The notes under the pieces: generated by a model
The model's input: the letters and a program-made list of their open reading frames with translations, nothing else
Told to the model about the DNA's origin: nothing
Database searches by the model: none
Source of the DNA: JAPPHA01 sp965220985
GTDB taxonomy: Bacteria > Pseudomonadota > Alphaproteobacteria > Rhodobacterales > Rhodobacteraceae
Length of the DNA stretch: 64,000 bases
Reading direction: 5' to 3'
Assembly: GCA_965220985.1 (NCBI GenBank)
Contig: OZ244854.1
Location: 434,001 to 498,000, forward strand
Part shown: in pieces, positions 1 through 8,786 of the stretch
How positions within the stretch are numbered: position 1 is the stretch's first letter
How the letters are laid out: each line of letters starts with the position of its first letter
Position numbers and translations under genes: made by a program

Positions 1-328
1 TGTTGAAAGCCCTTGTCGCCTCGCGTGTCAGCGGCATTTGCGGAGCCAGATCCTCCGGCATCGGAGGCCTGTTCTGCTTGTATTCGGGGAAGATTTCCGA
101 TCTGAAGGTGGGGCCCTTGTGATCGAAGACGACCGCGAGATGGGTTGGTGCGTCAGCCGAATTCCATTGCTCGAGATATCGGAACAGCATGGCGCAGAAA
201 CCGCTGACCGCCCCGACGGGCAGCTTGTCCGACTTGCGCGTCAGCGGCGGCAAGGCGTGGAATGCACGGAAGACGAACCCTGATCCATCGATCAGTTGAA
301 GATGGTGTCCTTGGCCGATGTCGTCCAT
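1..328 (-). CDS. polA: DNA polymerase I, N-terminal part (runs off the left edge)
   Basis: Reading the minus strand from an ATG at 328 gives an open frame of 109 codons to the window edge. It carries the start of the 5'-3' exonuclease (FEN-like) domain of DNA polymerase I: LIDGSGFVFRAFHALPPLTR near residue 12, then PVGAVSGFCAMLFRYLEQ, then THLAVVFDHKGPTFRSEIFP and EYKQNRPPMP. The acidic residues of LIDG and VFDHKG are metal ligands in this family. PolA fills gaps in repair and removes RNA primers. The polymerase domains lie outside the window. No strong Shine-Dalgarno sequence precedes the ATG, but the match starts almost at once, so the start is probably right. Confidence 0.88.
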   Translation of the reverse strand, partial: MDDIGQGHHLQLIDGSGFVFRAFHALPPLTRKSDKLPVGAVSGFCAMLFRYLEQWNSADAPTHLAVVFDHKGPTFRSEIFPEYKQNRPPMPEDLAPQMPLTREATRAFN

Positions 329-763
329 GATCAGACTTTCAGGGTCGGAGTTGCCTGCACATCCAGAGAACGGCGGGTGCGGGAGCGATCAGAATTCACC
401 TGCATGAAATCCTCTTGTCGAGACCCCGAAGCGATTTCGGGACGAACATCGTCTGCCAAGAGCGCCGATCTGCCCGAGATGGCATCGGTCTCAATGTCGT
501 CAGTCTGCGTCAACTGATTTGTATTGATTTCGCTGAACGGCGACAACCACATGTCCATGACCAGTCACGAGCGGAGTCGTCTCGGCCGCATGTCCATCAC
601 GATGCAGATCGATGGTGGAGTAGCGGCAATGGCCTTGGCGAGCGGGAAGTTTCGAAGCCTCGCGACTTCGATTCCCAGCCGGATCGCCGGGGCCACAAAG
701 AGCCTCGCAGAGCGGGATTGTCTCGTGTTACGATTCTCGTGCCGGAGGTGACCGCGCGCACGG
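329..763. other. Intergenic region between polA and the GntR-type gene
   Basis: The region separates two divergently transcribed genes and must hold both promoters. Short open frames exist in several phases, but none looks like a protein family or has a good ribosome binding site. I see no RNA gene or repeat in it. Confidence 0.4.
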
Positions 764-1576
764 ATGTTCATTCGCCGGTTCGCGTCGGGCCGAAATGGCA
801 TGACAGACCGAAACAGGAATATGCAACGAACCATGGCACTTGACGAAGAGAATGAGCCCGGGACGACGGAGCGCGGTTCAGACGCCAACCTGAACGACAT
901 CGCCTACCAAGCCATCAAGGACGATATCATCTCCTGCGTTCTGCAACCCGGGGACGACATCTCGGAAGCGACACTTCTTGCTCGCTATGGGTTCAGCAAG
1001 GCGCCCGTTCGCAGTGCACTGGTGCGGTTGCGCCAGGAAGGTCTGGTGGTCTCGCGAGGACGCCGCGGAAACATGGTGTCTCAGGTGACCTTCCGCGACG
1101 TTCAGGAAGTTTTCCAACTCCGCCTGCTTCTCGAAGTCGCAGCCACTCGCCTCGCGGCCGGAAAAGTCGATCCGGACCAAATCACGCGACTCAACGATGC
1201 TGTCGTGAATGCCGTCGAAAAGGGGAATTCGGCGACCGAATCCGACTACATACATGCCAACCGGGAGTTTCACTGCTACGTTGCCCATGCCTCCGGCAAT
1301 CGCAGGCTGGCGTCACTGGTCATCGACCTCATGGAACAGCATCAGCGGATCATGCATCTTGGCCTCGCACTGCAACACCGCGAACATGAATATCGACACA
1401 GACATGATGACCTGGTCGCAGCGCTCATCGACGGCGATGGCGCTCTTGCGGGCGAAATCACGGAGCAATCATTGCGGAGCGGGCAGAGAATCGTGGTCGA
1501 AGCGATGCTTGCATCAACCGACGAACTCGCGTCTTCCGCCGTCGCGATCACTGACCTTAACGAAAGCGAACCCTGA
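764..1576 (+). CDS. GntR-family transcriptional regulator (FadR/FCD subgroup)
   Basis: A winged helix-turn-helix lies at about residues 45-110 (AYQAIKDDIISCVLQPGDDI, then LLARYGFSKAPVRSALVRLR), followed by an all-helical FCD ligand domain. That domain shows the usual pattern FQLRLLLEVAATRLAA, a D..FH segment (ANREFHCYVAHASGNRRL) and the late histidine HRHDDLVAAL; these Asp/His positions bind metal and carboxylate ligands in the subgroup. It is probably a repressor of an organic-acid or amino-acid catabolic operon, but its target is not evident because no catabolic operon adjoins it directly. The start is uncertain: GGAGG at 744-748 lies 15 bases before ATG 764, and in-frame ATGs at 800 and 821 would remove a non-conserved leader. 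Confidence 0.85.
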   Translation: MFIRRFASGRNGMTDRNRNMQRTMALDEENEPGTTERGSDANLNDIAYQAIKDDIISCVLQPGDDISEATLLARYGFSKAPVRSALVRLRQEGLVVSRGRRGNMVSQVTFRDVQEVFQLRLLLEVAATRLAAGKVDPDQITRLNDAVVNAVEKGNSATESDYIHANREFHCYVAHASGNRRLASLVIDLMEQHQRIMHLGLALQHREHEYRHRHDDLVAALIDGDGALAGEITEQSLRSGQRIVVEAMLASTDELASSAVAITDLNESEP

Positions 1577-1636
1577 CGCGCGATGCGGACCTGATCCGTC
1601 TCGCACCCTCTGTCCGCCCCCGGTGCGCTCTTTCGA

Positions 1637-2638
1637 TCACGACTCGCCCGCAGGTGATTTCTTTGCGCAAGCGCGCCACTTGTCCTTCGGAAACTCCACG
1701 TACCCCACGACCCGGTGACAGATGTCGCGGGTCCACATGATTTCGGGGCGCGGCGCGAGTTCCCAAATCCATTCCTCGCCTCCCTCCGGCAATTCGATCC
1801 CCCAAAGCGAGGGTTCCCGAGAGATGACCGTGTCGCGATCGCAGACCATCCGCTCGAGATCCGTGATCAGGCAAACCCTGCCCGAAAAAGACGCGAGCCA
1901 ATCGAGGTGCGCCGTGACCAGACGGCGGGAAAACCTGGCCACGCGCCCACCATCAGGGTCACGAGCCCGCCTCAGGGCGTAGTTGTTCGGCAAAACGGGG
2001 AGTTGCGACAGAATGTTGGCTGACACGACGAGGTCCACGGGTTCGCCGAGATAGAACTCCGGCTTGCTGACAGTCACGTCCAGTCCCTTCCCGGCTGGTG
2101 TCGCATCAAAGACGTCGCGAACAACTCCAGTGATGTCGAGGCTTTCAAGGCGGACGTTCGAATGCAATTGCGCAGCCTTTTGGGCGCGCCAAGGATGCAG
2201 GATGTCGACCAGGATGACGTTCGTGAACTGTTGAACGAGTTGTTCGAGGGGAATGTCGAAGAGCTGTCCAGAACCGACGACCAGGACGGTTTCAGAGCCG
2301 GCGCAGCCGTCGGCAGATCGTTGAATCAGCGAGCGCGTGTTCTTGAGATGCTGATGCCAGGCTGCTCGGCAACGATCCTGCCTGTTCGCGAGCCACCGCA
2401 ATTCCCGAGCATATCCCATCCGGCGCAGATGCCACGGGTAAGGCGTCGCGACGTGACGCAACCAGGCCCGCACGAGGCTCGTCTCGCCAGAGATCACCGG
2501 GCGCTGGAAATGCCGTTCAACGAGTGACGACAGGATGATCCGTCGCCACGAGGCAGGTCGCCGCACCATGGGGCTCAGTTCCTGCCATCGCGAGCGCGAT
2601 CGGCTCGACGGAGGATGATTGCGCGCGTTTCGCGCCAT
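1637..2638 (-). CDS. Uncharacterised protein with a Rossmann/SAM-methyltransferase-like core
   Basis: The reading frame encodes 333 residues. About residue 117 there is a strand-glycine loop, ETVLVVGSGQLFDIPLEQL, then an acidic strand end (VILVDILHPWRAQ) and a segment DLVVSANILSQLPVLP that looks like motif IV of class-I methyltransferases. The basic N-terminal 100 residues (RRPASWRRIILS, HLRRMGYARELRWLA) do not match a domain I know. The glycine loop is less rich in glycine than a standard motif I, so AdoMet binding is an inference. It is convergent with the GntR-type gene and divergent from the nickel/cobalt pair. No clear ribosome binding site fixes the start; an in-frame ATG at 2569 is an alternative. 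Confidence 0.6.
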   Translation of the reverse strand: MARNARNHPPSSRSRSRWQELSPMVRRPASWRRIILSSLVERHFQRPVISGETSLVRAWLRHVATPYPWHLRRMGYARELRWLANRQDRCRAAWHQHLKNTRSLIQRSADGCAGSETVLVVGSGQLFDIPLEQLVQQFTNVILVDILHPWRAQKAAQLHSNVRLESLDITGVVRDVFDATPAGKGLDVTVSKPEFYLGEPVDLVVSANILSQLPVLPNNYALRRARDPDGGRVARFSRRLVTAHLDWLASFSGRVCLITDLERMVCDRDTVISREPSLWGIELPEGGEEWIWELAPRPEIMWTRDICHRVVGYVEFPKDKWRACAKKSPAGES

Positions 2639-2880
2639 GCGATGCAGGTCGACGTCAACCGGTTAGATGCAGATGTCGTCGACAACTCGAGGGCGTTGAG
2701 GCCGAAAATGCAAGCTCCGCGAACACTTCTGGTGATGGGGAATTCCGATGCCATCGCTCAGCACTGCCTTCGATTGTGAACACAGGCAGAAGAGGATGGA
2801 GTGGCTGCGATCCTGGTCCGATTCGCGGCATGCCCGCATCGACTCTTGCACTGAGGATCATTTCGTGCAACAATTCTGAC

Positions 2881-3531
2881 ATGTCAATCAACATTTCACA
2901 AAAACCGCGAATTGTTTTCGGGGCGGCCGGAAGGCGAATGGGTCCAAAGCAACTGTTGCTCGCAACAGTTGCGGGCATGATGTCCGGATTCGTGTCACCT
3001 GCCCACGCCAACCCCGATGTCTGGATCGAGGCAGGCGTCACCTACCGGTTCGACGGCGGAATGGTGACCGGCATGACCTACGATTGGAAGTTCGACGCTT
3101 TCTTCAGTTCGCTGACCATCGACGTGTTCGACACCAATGCGAACGGGACACTCGATCCGATCGAGGTGGAGCAGCTGAGAGCCGAAACCTTCGATCCTCT
3201 CGACGCATACGGATACCACCTGTACATTTGGGAGGCCGGTGAGCGACGGGAGGAATTCAGGATCGAGTCCTTTTCCGCAGAGATCGAGGACATGCGGTTG
3301 GTCTATCGCTTCACTGTCGCAATCGACCCGCCTGCAGATCCGCGCACAGGCGCGTTCATCACCAGCCTGCACGATCCAGCGATCTTCGTGGATTTCGCCT
3401 TCAGGGAGGCGGAATTTCTCATGGTCGAAGGCGAGATGGGCGCGGATTGCGGTTTCAGGATCGCTCGCGGCGAAGGTGCCCTGTCCGATCACCGCCAACC
3501 TGTTTCGCTGAAATGCGGAGACCAGAAATGA
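2881..3531 (+). CDS. DUF1007 family periplasmic protein, partner of the NicO permease
   Basis: The product has 216 residues. It starts with a basic stretch and a hydrophobic segment (QLLLATVAGMMSGFVSPAHA) ending in an AxA site, so it is probably exported. The mature part begins NPDVWIEAGVTYRFDGG and has an EF-hand-like loop, FDTNANGTLDPIE, near residue 85, as DUF1007 proteins do. DUF1007 genes usually sit directly upstream of a NicO/RcnA-type nickel/cobalt exporter, as here; the two genes overlap by the four bases ATGA, which implies translational coupling. A role in periplasmic metal handling is inferred from this context. The ATG at 2881 has no strong Shine-Dalgarno sequence; an upstream ATG at 2776 is less likely because it would bury the signal peptide. 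Confidence 0.8.
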   Translation: MSINISQKPRIVFGAAGRRMGPKQLLLATVAGMMSGFVSPAHANPDVWIEAGVTYRFDGGMVTGMTYDWKFDAFFSSLTIDVFDTNANGTLDPIEVEQLRAETFDPLDAYGYHLYIWEAGERREEFRIESFSAEIEDMRLVYRFTVAIDPPADPRTGAFITSLHDPAIFVDFAFREAEFLMVEGEMGADCGFRIARGEGALSDHRQPVSLKCGDQK

Positions 3532-4532
3532 CCAAGATTTCAATGTTTTCGAGCTTGCGGCGCATGCTCATCGCCAATGTTCTTCTGCTCGCCCTGGTCC
3601 TCCTTGCGCCCGGCATTCCTTCAGCCATCGCCCAAAGCGGCGAGGTCGTATCGGTTCCATCGGTCGTCGTGGTAGAAGAAGAGAGCGGCGGCATCACAGG
3701 GCTGACGGAGTACATGATCGCGTTTCAGCGCCGCGCCAATGCCGAGATCTCGACGCACATGAACGCCATCGGGAGCGGCGAGGATCTCGGGGCCTTCTTT
3801 CTCGGCCTGTCGATCGCCTTTCTTTACGGGGTCTTTCACGCCTTCGGACCGGGGCACGGCAAGTTCATCATCATTTCGTATTTCCTGGGACGTGAAGTCC
3901 GGGTGGCACGCGGGTTCATCATGGCCGCGCAGGTGGCCGTCGTGCACGTGATTTCCGCCGTCGTCATCGTGTGGCTCTCCGATACCGTGCTCCGGGCGGG
4001 CTTCGGCATCGGTCTTTCCGACATTCCGGGGGTACGGGCGGGCAGTTTCCTGATCATCGCGGGGATTGGCATCTACATGCTCTACCAGGCCATTCGGGAA
4101 TCGTTCTTCAGTTCCGCGAGCAAAAACACGGGCCATGGGCACGCGCATGGCCACGGACACAGTCACGGGCACGGCCACAGCCATGGACATGGTCACAGTC
4201 ACGGGGTCGAGGGCGGCATTCTCGCTTTCGCGGCCGGGGTGGTCCCGTGCCCGGGAGCCGTGCTGATCATGCTCTACGCGATCGCGAACAACATGATCTA
4301 TCCCGGTTTCATCCTCGTGGCAGCCATGTCGATCGGAATCGGACTGACCATCTGCTCCCTTGGAGTCGGCGCCATACTGGCACGGCAAACGGCCATGCGC
4401 ATGATGGACAGCGCTGCAGGAGGCGGCGGTGTCGTGGTGCTGCGTCACACGTTGAACTACGCTGGCGCCGTGATCGTGACGCTGATCGGGCTTTTTTCCT
4501 TTTTTGCGTTCCTGCAAGTGCCGCTGGGATGA
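3528..4532 (+). CDS. NicO/RcnA-family nickel-cobalt efflux permease
   Basis: A 334-residue inner-membrane protein. An N-terminal hydrophobic segment ends SAIAQ (residues 15-36) and may be a signal peptide. It is followed by about six membrane spans. The first conserved motif, GVFHAFGPGHGK (residues 101-112), and the later AFAAGVVPCPGAVLIM are hallmarks of the NicO family. Between them is a cytoplasmic or periplasmic loop with some 14 histidines (residues 202-226, repeated HGHGHSHG), a likely metal-binding sensor. The loop is encoded by a short tandem repeat at about 4132-4203. The family exports Ni2+ and Co2+. The start codon overlaps the DUF1007 stop. Which metal is moved cannot be read from the sequence. 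Confidence 0.88.
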   Translation: MTKISMFSSLRRMLIANVLLLALVLLAPGIPSAIAQSGEVVSVPSVVVVEEESGGITGLTEYMIAFQRRANAEISTHMNAIGSGEDLGAFFLGLSIAFLYGVFHAFGPGHGKFIIISYFLGREVRVARGFIMAAQVAVVHVISAVVIVWLSDTVLRAGFGIGLSDIPGVRAGSFLIIAGIGIYMLYQAIRESFFSSASKNTGHGHAHGHGHSHGHGHSHGHGHSHGVEGGILAFAAGVVPCPGAVLIMLYAIANNMIYPGFILVAAMSIGIGLTICSLGVGAILARQTAMRMMDSAAGGGGVVVLRHTLNYAGAVIVTLIGLFSFFAFLQVPLG

Positions 4533-4534
4533 TT

Positions 4535-4552
4535 GCAATCGCGAGCGATTGC
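4535..4552 (+). terminator. Hairpin just after the NicO gene
   Basis: A perfect inverted repeat GCAATCGC/GCGATTGC (8 bp arms, 2 bases between, so 7 bp with a 4-base loop) starts three bases after the stop codon. There is no T-tract, so termination is only plausible. Confidence 0.4.
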
Positions 4553-4690
4553 CGACGACTTCGATTGCAGTCGCATCGCGATGCGGCCGGCCAGCGCTGA
4601 CAGTCATGGTGATCGGCACATCAGACCGAACGGTCCTTGGGCTGCAGCGAGGTCAACTGCGTTCACTTGAAATGACGCACGACCTCGCGG

Positions 4691-5776
4691 TCAGTCACGC
4701 AGGATGGTCATCTCCTCGGCATCCCACCCGACCCACACATCATCGTTGCCGGAGGCTCCGGTGTTCGCCGTGTCGGCATAAGCCTTGAGCGCCGCGCCAT
4801 CCCGGTCGCCCACGCGAATGTCGAGGAGCACGCGGCTTCCCATGAACGTCCGCTCGACAATGCGTCCGCGGATCGCATTGGCAGTTGACGGTCGATGTTC
4901 GTGGATCCCGATTCTTTCGAGACGAATGCAGGCCGTAACCGTTTCGCCTGAACTCGGGACCCTGCCAACTGCCTGACCGAGCAATGTGTCGCCGTGCCAG
5001 TCCAACCGCACCGCCTGATCCTCGGCACCTCGGACGGTTCCGGACACCAGGTTCGTTTCTCCGATGAACTCGGCGACAAACCGGCTCCGAGGGTGGAAGT
5101 AGAGCTCTTCTGGCGTTCCGTCCTGCTCGACCCTCCCCTCGTTAAGAACCACGATGCGATCCGACATGGTCAGCGCTTCATTCTGGTCGTGGGTCACGAA
5201 CAGAAACGTCTTGCCGGTCTGGCGCTGGATAGACTTCAATTCCTGCTGAACCTGGCCGCGGAGCTTGGCGTCGAGAGCGCCGAGCGGTTCGTCGAGAAGC
5301 AGCAACGCCGGATCCGGCGCCAAGGCTCGGGCCAACGCCACGCGCTGGCGCTGTCCACCGGACAATTGCCCGGGATACCGCTCTCCGAATCCCTCCAGTT
5401 CCAGAAACGACATCAGTTCGGACAACCGCCGATCGATGCCGGTTCGACTCATGCCCTTGAGTTCGAGAGCGAACGCCATGTTCTGTCGCACCGTCATGTG
5501 CGGGAATAGGGCGTAGTCCTGGAACACCATGTTCACGTTGCGCCGGTTGGGCGGCAAGCGTGTGACGTCCTGACCGTCAAGAACCACACGACCCGAATCG
5601 GGAGATTCAAAACCGCCAAGAATGCGCAGCGTCGTCGACTTGCCGCAACCAGACGGTCCCAGAAGGGTGACAAATTCCCCCGGTGCGACATCAAGGTCCA
5701 TCTGTTCGATTGCCGCAACCGAACCGAAACGCTTGGAAACCCCGTCGAGGGAAACAATCGGTGCCGGACTGCTCAT
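4691..5776 (-). CDS. ABC transporter ATP-binding protein (PotA-like)
   Basis: The 361-residue ATPase has a clean nucleotide-binding domain: Walker A GPSGCGKST (residues 40-48), Q-loop FQDYALFPHMT (near 86), signature LSGGQRQRVALARAL (138-152), Walker B LLLLDEPLGALD (158-169) and the switch histidine in FVTHDQ. A C-terminal TOBE-like domain follows from about residue 280. This is the arrangement of the spermidine/putrescine and iron(III) family of importers (PotA/FbpC). It is the last gene of the importer operon, and its start overlaps the stop of the permease gene before it by four bases. Together with the two permeases and the binding protein it completes a full importer. The substrate is not determined by this subunit. 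Confidence 0.9.
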   Translation of the reverse strand: MSSPAPIVSLDGVSKRFGSVAAIEQMDLDVAPGEFVTLLGPSGCGKSTTLRILGGFESPDSGRVVLDGQDVTRLPPNRRNVNMVFQDYALFPHMTVRQNMAFALELKGMSRTGIDRRLSELMSFLELEGFGERYPGQLSGGQRQRVALARALAPDPALLLLDEPLGALDAKLRGQVQQELKSIQRQTGKTFLFVTHDQNEALTMSDRIVVLNEGRVEQDGTPEELYFHPRSRFVAEFIGETNLVSGTVRGAEDQAVRLDWHGDTLLGQAVGRVPSSGETVTACIRLERIGIHEHRPSTANAIRGRIVERTFMGSRVLLDIRVGDRDGAALKAYADTANTGASGNDDVWVGWDAEEMTILRD

Positions 5777-6564
5777 TTCTTCTTCGACCTGTTCATGCGC
5801 CGGGTGAACCGTTCCGCCCAGATTCCCATCGCCGCCGTCAGGACAAGCGCAACCGTTGCAATGGCATTGATCTCTGGGGACATGCCGGAGCGAAGCTCGG
5901 CGAAGATCAAGACCGGCAGCGTGGGCTGATATCCGCCAAGGAAGAACGACCGCACGAAGTCATCGAAGCTCAGGAGCAGGCAGAAGATGCTCGCACCGAT
6001 CAATGCGGGCACGATGTACGGCAACGTGATGCGCAGGAAGATCACCAACGGGTCGGCACCGAGGTCGCGTGCCGCTTCGGTCTGGCTTCGCGGCAGGGTC
6101 GACAGGCGCGCCATGACGATCAGCACGACGAAAGGCACGTTGTGGATGGCATGAGCCCAGATGATCGCGAACATGCCGGGCTCGATTCCCAGGAATCGCG
6201 CATAGATGCGAAACGCGATCGCCGAAATGATCCCGGGAACCAGTGCCGGCAGAATCGCAAGCGCGAAGATGGTTGCTCGACCGACGAACCTGTGGCCATC
6301 GAGAAGCAGCGCGATCCAGGTGCCGACGATGATCGACGCCAGCGTCGAGAGAACCGCAATCGAGATCGAATATGCGAAAACGGAAAGGACCTCCGCGTCC
6401 TGGAAAACGCCGAGATACCATTCGAGTGTCCACGACTTGATCGGAAACCCGATGAATCGCGAGTCCTTGAATCCCATGAGCACCATGAGGAGCAGGGGCA
6501 CGAAGACGTAGACGACAAACGCCCAGTAGCAGCAGGTGAAGAATATTCGCGAACCGCGGTTCAT
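5773..6564 (-). CDS. ABC transporter permease (PotC-like)
   Basis: A 263-residue permease with about six membrane spans. It carries the EAA loop that docks the ATPase: QTEAARDLGADPLVIFLRIT LPYIVPALIG is the typical EAA--G motif region of PotC proteins (written here in two parts). The N-terminal segment IFFTCCYWAFVVYVFVPLLL is the first span. It belongs to the MetI-like permease superfamily. It overlaps both neighbours by the sequence ATGA, so the three genes are probably translationally coupled. It forms a heterodimer with the product of the gene upstream. Confidence 0.88.
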   Translation of the reverse strand: MNRGSRIFFTCCYWAFVVYVFVPLLLMVLMGFKDSRFIGFPIKSWTLEWYLGVFQDAEVLSVFAYSISIAVLSTLASIIVGTWIALLLDGHRFVGRATIFALAILPALVPGIISAIAFRIYARFLGIEPGMFAIIWAHAIHNVPFVVLIVMARLSTLPRSQTEAARDLGADPLVIFLRITLPYIVPALIGASIFCLLLSFDDFVRSFFLGGYQPTLPVLIFAELRSGMSPEINAIATVALVLTAAMGIWAERFTRRMNRSKKK

Positions 6565-7550
6565 TGGCGGTCACCTTTTCGCAACCCGTTCATGATCCGC
6601 TGAAAGATCCCGACGAGGACCAGCACGCTCAGAAACATGATGACGGCAAAGGCGGCGCCCGTGGGCCACTCGTCACCCGCCACGTAGAAGAACCCCGCGA
6701 TCGTCTCGGCAAAGACCGTGGTCGACGGTCCGCCGAGAAGCACCGGGGTGCCGTAGAAACCGGTGGAGATGAGGAACACCAGGATGCAACCGGAGGAAAT
6801 CCCCTCGATGGTCAGCGGCAAGGTCACCCGGCGGAATCTCGTCCAGGCCCCGGCACCAAGATCGGCGGCAGCCTCGGCGTAGCTTCGCGGGAGCTTTTCG
6901 AGGGCCGAGTACAATGGCAGCAGCATGTAAAGGGCGGTCAGGTAAACGATGCCGATGCTGACCGAGAACCCCGTGTACATGAACGGGATCGGTCGTTCGA
7001 CCAAACCAAGCGCCTTCAGGGCGAGATTGACGGCGCCGTTGTTGCCGAGCAGGATCATGATCGCGTAGGTGCGGACGATCTCTCCAACCCAGAACGGTAT
7101 CAGCAGCAGAAGCAGAAACAGCAACTGGTTCTGCCGGCTGACGTGCCGCGTCAGGAAATAGGCAATGGGATAGGTGATGACGAGGGTGACGACGGTGAAC
7201 GTCGTCGCGAAGATCAGGGTCCGGTAGTACGGAACCCGGTAATAGCTTTCAGAAAAGAACTTCAAATAGTTGTCGAGCGTGAACCGGACTTCGTCGCCCT
7301 TCGAGAGCGGGTAGGCCTCGGTCAGGCTGACGAAGATCATCTGGAGCATAGGGCCGAGATGCTGGGTCAGAACCCAGATCGCCGGCAAGGCGGCAAGCAG
7401 GAGGAACTGCCGGCGCGGTGACGCAAACACCACCCCGCTCAGCATCCGGTAAGGCGCGGACAGCACGAGCCTGCCCCAGAAGGTGGATTGGCCGGCATCG
7501 GGCAACCGACCGCCTCCGGCGGCCAGCCGCTGTGGCGCGGGTCGGGACAT
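6561..7550 (-). CDS. ABC transporter permease (PotB-like)
   Basis: A 329-residue permease with a longer N-terminal arm than its partner (about 40 residues before the first span, FLLLAALPAIWVLTQHLG). The EAA loop reads SYAEAAADLGAGAWTRFRRV followed by TLPLTIEGI, as in PotB. Large periplasmic loop 1 (residues 75-110) and about six spans match the family. The arm is rich in Arg and Pro and poorly conserved, so the true start might lie further in. A hairpin lies in the 76-base gap between this gene and the binding-protein gene upstream. Confidence 0.87.
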   Translation of the reverse strand: MSRPAPQRLAAGGGRLPDAGQSTFWGRLVLSAPYRMLSGVVFASPRRQFLLLAALPAIWVLTQHLGPMLQMIFVSLTEAYPLSKGDEVRFTLDNYLKFFSESYYRVPYYRTLIFATTFTVVTLVITYPIAYFLTRHVSRQNQLLFLLLLLIPFWVGEIVRTYAIMILLGNNGAVNLALKALGLVERPIPFMYTGFSVSIGIVYLTALYMLLPLYSALEKLPRSYAEAAADLGAGAWTRFRRVTLPLTIEGISSGCILVFLISTGFYGTPVLLGGPSTTVFAETIAGFFYVAGDEWPTGAAFAVIMFLSVLVLVGIFQRIMNGLRKGDRQ

Positions 7551-7581
7551 GCGAGGTCAGTTCGTCGGTGGAGCCGGCCGT

Positions 7582-7611
7582 GCCCGCCCCTGCGCACGCG
7601 CAGGGACGGGC
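7582..7611 (-). promoter_or_regulatory. Intercistronic hairpin between binding-protein and permease genes
   Basis: The sequence folds as GCCCG + CCCTGCG, loop CACG, CGCAGGG + CGGGC, with a single internal C/A mismatch: 12 paired bases. It starts 16 bases downstream of the stop codon of the binding-protein gene. There is no T-tract on the minus strand. Such hairpins commonly protect the upstream mRNA end or cause partial termination, which raises the amount of binding protein relative to permease. Confidence 0.55.
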
Positions 7612-7626
7612 CACTGTTTCGGTTGC

Positions 7627-8733
7627 TCAGGCAGCCTTGATGGCCTCGACGGCCGGGTCGACGAGACCGTATTTCATCTCGTTCGCCTCGGCCCGGAAGA
7701 ACCTCAGCCCGGACAGTTCCTCGTCCGTGAAGGCCGTGGACCTGCGTTCCCGATCGGAGAGATGCTGCGCCGCATCCTTGTAGGTCGAGATGAACCCGGT
7801 TGCGCGCGTCATCAACGCACCGATTTCCGAAGACGCGAGGATCGCGTCGAGGAAGGTGTACGCATTGTCAGCATTCGGCGCGTTGTTCGCCACATTGTAG
7901 GTGTAGACGAAACCGTACGATCCCTCTTTCGGGATCGTCATGTTCACCGGGAAGCCGTCATTGATCAGCGTCGCGATCGGCCCGTTCCAGGCGTGTCCCA
8001 CGACGATGTCCTGGTTGACGAACATCTGCTGCACTTCGGCGCCGCTGTCGTAGTACTTCCTGACAAGCGGCTTCTTGTCGATCAGGAACTGCTTTGCTTC
8101 CTCGACAATGCGCGCTGCCTCGTCCGGATCGTCGAGATATGCGACCATGTTGCCGTCGTATCCCAGCTTCAGCATGATGATCGACATCATGTCCTGGATG
8201 ATGTAGGCGGTCTGCTTCGCGTATTTCTCCGAAAACAGGACGTCCCAGGACTTCGCCTCTTCGGCGCTGACCACGTCGGTGTTGTAGGCGAGAATCTCCA
8301 TTCCCGAGAGAATCGGCGCGCCCCATTTGTGTCCGTCAATGGTCGCCCAGTCGGATTCCGAGAACGTCGGGTTGATGTTGCCCCAGTTCGAGAGCCGTCC
8401 GGTATCGAGCGGAGCGATCAGTTCCGAGCTGATGAACTGCAGGAACCTGTGTCCTGCAACGGTGACAATGTCCGCAGTCGGATTCGGTGCCTCGGCTGCG
8501 AGCAGGTTGAACTGCTTGCCCTGGTCGTCGACCAAGCGGATGTTCACCTTGATGCCGGTATCGGATTCGAATTGCTCGCGAAAATCGTCAGGCACGAAAT
8601 TCGTGTAGGTCCAGACATTGACCTCACCGCCCTGCGCATGGGCTCGGCGAAGATAGACCGGGCTCGAAAGAGCGACAGCTCCGGCGGCGGTCGTGCCGAG
8701 GAAGCGGCGTCTTGTCAGTGATTTGTCAGTCAT
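7627..8733 (-). CDS. ABC transporter substrate-binding protein (PotD/PotF-like), Tat-exported
   Basis: The start ATG at 8733 is preceded by GGAGA with a spacing of six to eight bases. The 368-residue product begins with a twin-arginine signal: LTRRRFLGTTAAGAVALS (residues 6-23), then YLRRAHAQ before the mature part. The mature protein begins VNVWTYTNFVPDDFREQFES, the usual opening of the polyamine/spermidine-type binding fold (PBP2). Further typical stretches are AEAPNPTADIVTVAGH and GHAWNGPIA. It delivers the substrate to the permeases encoded next to it. Polyamine specificity is not proven; related proteins bind other amines, amino acids and opines, and the opine-dehydrogenase-like neighbour makes an amino-acid-derived ligand plausible. 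Confidence 0.85.
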   Translation of the reverse strand: MTDKSLTRRRFLGTTAAGAVALSSPVYLRRAHAQGGEVNVWTYTNFVPDDFREQFESDTGIKVNIRLVDDQGKQFNLLAAEAPNPTADIVTVAGHRFLQFISSELIAPLDTGRLSNWGNINPTFSESDWATIDGHKWGAPILSGMEILAYNTDVVSAEEAKSWDVLFSEKYAKQTAYIIQDMMSIIMLKLGYDGNMVAYLDDPDEAARIVEEAKQFLIDKKPLVRKYYDSGAEVQQMFVNQDIVVGHAWNGPIATLINDGFPVNMTIPKEGSYGFVYTYNVANNAPNADNAYTFLDAILASSEIGALMTRATGFISTYKDAAQHLSDRERRSTAFTDEELSGLRFFRAEANEMKYGLVDPAVEAIKAA

Positions 8734-8786
8734 GTCAGGTCTCCATGTCTTGAGTTGTCGTTCTTCCTGCGCCCACGGCAGATCGT

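Noticed and set aside
4132..4203. Short repeat in the NicO gene as a possible CRISPR or regulatory repeat
   Set aside because: It encodes a His-Gly-rich loop that is normal for this transporter family.
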